Shown: positions 4,683 through 6,359 of the stretch, one piece after another
Position numbering within the stretch: position 1 is the first letter of the stretch
How the letters are laid out: every line of letters begins with the position of its first letter
Origin: Synergistaceae bacterium
Lineage (GTDB): Bacteria > Synergistota > Synergistia > Synergistales > Synergistaceae
Assembly: GCA_031274115.1 (NCBI GenBank)
Contig: JAISQP010000115.1
Coordinates: 1 to 6,359, forward strand
Direction: 5' to 3'
Length of the DNA: 6,359 nucleotides
The notes under the pieces: model-generated
Seen by the model: only the letters and a program-made list of their open reading frames with translations
Told to the model about the DNA's origin: nothing
The model's database searches: none
Made by a program: the position numbers and the translations under genes

Positions 4683-5980
4683 AACGTCGAGAAGCTCATA
4701 TCGTCGTCGAACCTGGAGTTAGCGGCAAGCTGAAGGTTCCGCCTCAGTTGTATCTTCGGCATCGGGACCACCACCAGGCCGGACTCCTTGTCCAAAAAAT
4801 ACTTTTCCGCGTCGCTGTCGGAGTTGTAGCCGATAACCGTGTTGGGCGGAATTACGTTGTGCGAGTCCACTATCGCCCTTCGGATTTTGCAGTTCTCTCC
4901 CACCACCACGCCCTGCCCGACGATGCACTCCTCCATCACAGTACCGGCGTTTATTATGCAGTGCCGCGACAGCACACAGCGGTGAACCACGGCGCCGAGG
5001 ACCTGGCTCGCCTCGGCCCGAAGGCAGCCTTCGACGGACGAACTCATCCCCTTCGCCGGATACGTGAAGCCGGGCGGGTCGGAGAACGACACCGTCCGCA
5101 CGGGCCATTGCGAGTTGTAGAGAGTGAGGGCCGAGTGCTGCTGCAAGAGGTCCATGTGAGCCTCCCAGTACGCCTTGAGCGTGCCAACGTCCTTCCAGTA
5201 CGGCTTATCGATGCCGGGCAGCACGTTGGTCGAAAAGTCGTAGGCCATCACCTTGCACTCCTTGTAGAGCTTCGGCAGGATATCCCTTCCGAAGTCGTGG
5301 CTGCTCTCCTTGTCGGCGTTGTCCGTCAGGATCGCCTCCTCGAGGGTCTCCCTCGAAAAGATATAATTTCCCATCGAGACATAGCTGTAGCCGGGACTCG
5401 ACTTTATCTCAGGGGGAACGGGCGGTTTTTCGATAAACCCGTCGACCGCGCCGCGCTCGTCGGCGGATATGCAGCCGAACTGGACGGCTTCCGCGCTCGG
5501 GACCCTGTTCGCGGCTATGGTGATGTCCGCGCCGTTATTGACGTGAAACGCCAGCATCTGCTCGATGTCCATCTTGTAGATGTGGTCGGCGGCGAATATG
5601 CAGACGTAATCGGCGTTGAACATCGTGAGCAGGTGCAGGTTCTGATATATCGCGTCCGCCGTGCCCTCGTACCACCTCTCGTCGTTCCACATCTGAGCGG
5701 GCGCCACGTTGACGAAATAATTGCGCCCCCTCAACGCCGCCCCGAACTGCCATCCCTGCGTGATGTGCTCCTGAAGCGACTGGCTCTTGAACTGAGTGAG
5801 ACAGTAAATGGAATATATACCGCTGTTCACGAGGTTTGACAGAGCGAAGTCGATGATCCGATACTTCGCCGCGAAGGGAACGGCCGGCTTCGCGCGGTAA
5901 AGCGTGAGAGGCATCAGGCGTTCGCCCTTGCCCCCGGCCAGAACTATTGCCAGCACCCGTCCATATCTTCCGTGTATCAT
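4679..5980 (-). CDS. glgC: Glucose-1-phosphate adenylyltransferase (ADP-glucose pyrophosphorylase)
   Basis: This encodes 433 residues, close to the usual 400-430 of bacterial GlgC. It makes ADP-glucose and pyrophosphate from ATP and glucose-1-phosphate, the regulated first step of glycogen synthesis in the cytoplasm. The nucleotidyltransferase domain shows LAGGKGERL (14-22), RAKPAVPF (29-36), AAKYRIIDF (37-45) with Lys39 matching the Escherichia coli activator-site lysine, WYEGTADAIYQN (103-114), ADHIYKMD (131-138) with the catalytic-type Asp132, FIEKP (182-186) with the glucose-1-phosphate-binding Lys185, SHDFGRDILP (227-236) and YWKDVGT (261-267). A left-handed beta-helix domain follows. 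The ATG at 5980 is chosen, with GGGGGAAG 8 bases upstream; GTG codons at 5998 and 5989 are in frame but give less natural N-termini. It lies downstream of a probable glgA, and its stop overlaps the next gene. Confidence 0.96.
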   Translation of the reverse strand: MIHGRYGRVLAIVLAGGKGERLMPLTLYRAKPAVPFAAKYRIIDFALSNLVNSGIYSIYCLTQFKSQSLQEHITQGWQFGAALRGRNYFVNVAPAQMWNDERWYEGTADAIYQNLHLLTMFNADYVCIFAADHIYKMDIEQMLAFHVNNGADITIAANRVPSAEAVQFGCISADERGAVDGFIEKPPVPPEIKSSPGYSYVSMGNYIFSRETLEEAILTDNADKESSHDFGRDILPKLYKECKVMAYDFSTNVLPGIDKPYWKDVGTLKAYWEAHMDLLQQHSALTLYNSQWPVRTVSFSDPPGFTYPAKGMSSSVEGCLRAEASQVLGAVVHRCVLSRHCIINAGTVMEECIVGQGVVVGENCKIRRAIVDSHNVIPPNTVIGYNSDSDAEKYFLDKESGLVVVPMPKIQLRRNLQLAANSRFDDDMSFSTF

Positions 5981-6005
5981 CGAAATCACTTCCCCCACTC
6001 TTTTT

Positions 6006-6038
6006 CGATAAATTGTTCATGAAAAAGCTTATTTATCG
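6006..6038. repeat. 8-bp inverted repeat in the glgC leader
   Basis: CGATAAAT (6006-6013) and ATTTATCG (6031-6038) are perfect complements 17 bases apart, between the candidate -10 and the glgC ribosome binding site. The upstream arm overlaps the candidate -10, so it may be an operator; as RNA it would be an AT-rich stem with a large loop. Confidence 0.5.
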
Positions 6039-6058
6039 TTAGAGGCCTGAAGTGTAAA
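6030..6058 (-). promoter_or_regulatory. Candidate sigma-70 promoter for glgC
   Basis: The - strand shows TTTACA (6058-6053, five of six matches to TTGACA) as a -35. A -10 could be TAAATA (6035-6030, 17-base spacer, weak) or GATAAA (6037-6032, 15-base spacer, better match). It lies about 50 bp before the glgC start. Plausible but unproven; glgC may also be read from upstream of glgA. Confidence 0.3.
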
Positions 6059-6106
6059 GATTAAAGCCTGTCTGCCCCCGCGTTCGTAACTGCCAGATGA
6101 CGTTTT

Positions 6107-6122
6107 CGCTGTTTAATCAGCG
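6107..6122. repeat. Short hairpin between glgA and glgC
   Basis: CGCTG and CAGCG form a 5-bp stem with a 6-base loop, 29 bp after the glgA stop. Read on the - strand it is followed by AAAACG rather than a U-tract, so it is not a normal terminator of glgA; a minor processing or stability element is possible. Confidence 0.3.
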
Positions 6123-6151
6123 TTTCCCTGTATAAACACTAACGTAATTTT

Positions 6152-6359
6152 TTAGGCCGGTAAATTACCGCTTACAAGGTTGTCATAGAGATTTATGTAA
6201 GCGTCTGTGGAGGCGGCCCATGAAAAATTGGACATCATTGCGTTTTTAATTACCGTATTCCATCGCGATTTATCGCTGAATGCCGCTATCGCGCGGAAAG
6301 TCGCCTGCGCCAGTTCATCCGCGGAGTAATCGCTGAAGAGAAACCCAGTGCCGTCCGGT
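6152..6359 (-). CDS. glgA: Glycogen synthase, C-terminal fragment
   Basis: The last 68 codons of a gene entering from the right edge; its reading frame starts at 6358. The peptide begins PDGTGFLFSDYSADELAQA and continues with AIAAFSDKSRW, NAMMSNFSWAASTDAYINLYDNL and a TAA stop. GTGFLF followed by a helix, a Trp and FSW...Y..LY is the standard C-terminus of ADP-glucose-type GT5 glycogen synthases, which transfer glucose from ADP-glucose to a growing alpha-1,4-glucan. The glgC gene downstream supports this. Another GT5/GT4 glycosyltransferase cannot be fully excluded because the catalytic N-terminus is not visible. Confidence 0.82.
   Translation of the reverse strand, partial: PDGTGFLFSDYSADELAQATFRAIAAFSDKSRWNTVIKNAMMSNFSWAASTDAYINLYDNLVSGNLPA

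Noticed and set aside
4748..5839. Long + strand frame (363 codons) opposite glgC
   Set aside because: It lies wholly antisense to glgC, whose motifs are unambiguous; the His/Arg/Val-rich product is a typical high-GC antisense artefact.

Overview
The window looks like a bacterial chromosome segment of fairly high GC content from an anaerobic, Synergistetes- or Clostridia-like lineage. That placement is inference. It rests on the joint presence of the small DUF1659, DUF2922 and YvrJ families, an Rpn/PD-(D/E)XK 'cytosolic protein' with a Met-Glu-Lys-Gly repeat tail, and a bacterial-type GlgC. No rRNA, tRNA, CRISPR array or insertion sequence was seen. Only the first gene is on the + strand; all other supported genes are on the - strand.

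Left edge (1-528, +): the C-terminal 175 residues of an Rpn-family (PD-(D/E)XK nuclease family transposase-like) protein, with a four-copy 12-bp in-frame repeat. It converges on the next unit.

Accessory cassette (579-2231, -), in transcription order: DUF1659 protein, DUF2922 protein, an intercistronic hairpin with a GAAA tetraloop, a 59-residue YvrJ-family protein with one predicted membrane segment, an M15-type D,D-/L,D-peptidase without a signal peptide, and a short sigma-70-like factor. Gaps are short or overlapping and the ribosome binding sites are strong, so this looks like one operon. A small membrane protein plus a signal-less peptidoglycan peptidase resembles a holin/endolysin pair, and the terminal sigma factor could control the unit. 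This is the most unusual part of the window.

Intergenic block (2232-2697): about 466 bp without a convincing gene. It holds a 14-bp GC palindrome, a terminator-like stem-loop for - strand transcripts and two 6-8-6 inverted repeats.

Glycogen region (2698-6359, -): the 3' end of a probable glycogen synthase (glgA); a 171-bp spacer with a candidate promoter and an 8-bp inverted repeat; complete glgC (ADP-glucose pyrophosphorylase); an internally duplicated four-helix membrane protein whose TTG start overlaps the glgC stop; and an exported protein of unknown function. GlgC makes ADP-glucose and GlgA polymerises it into glycogen. The two downstream envelope proteins have no recognised link to glycogen beyond their position.
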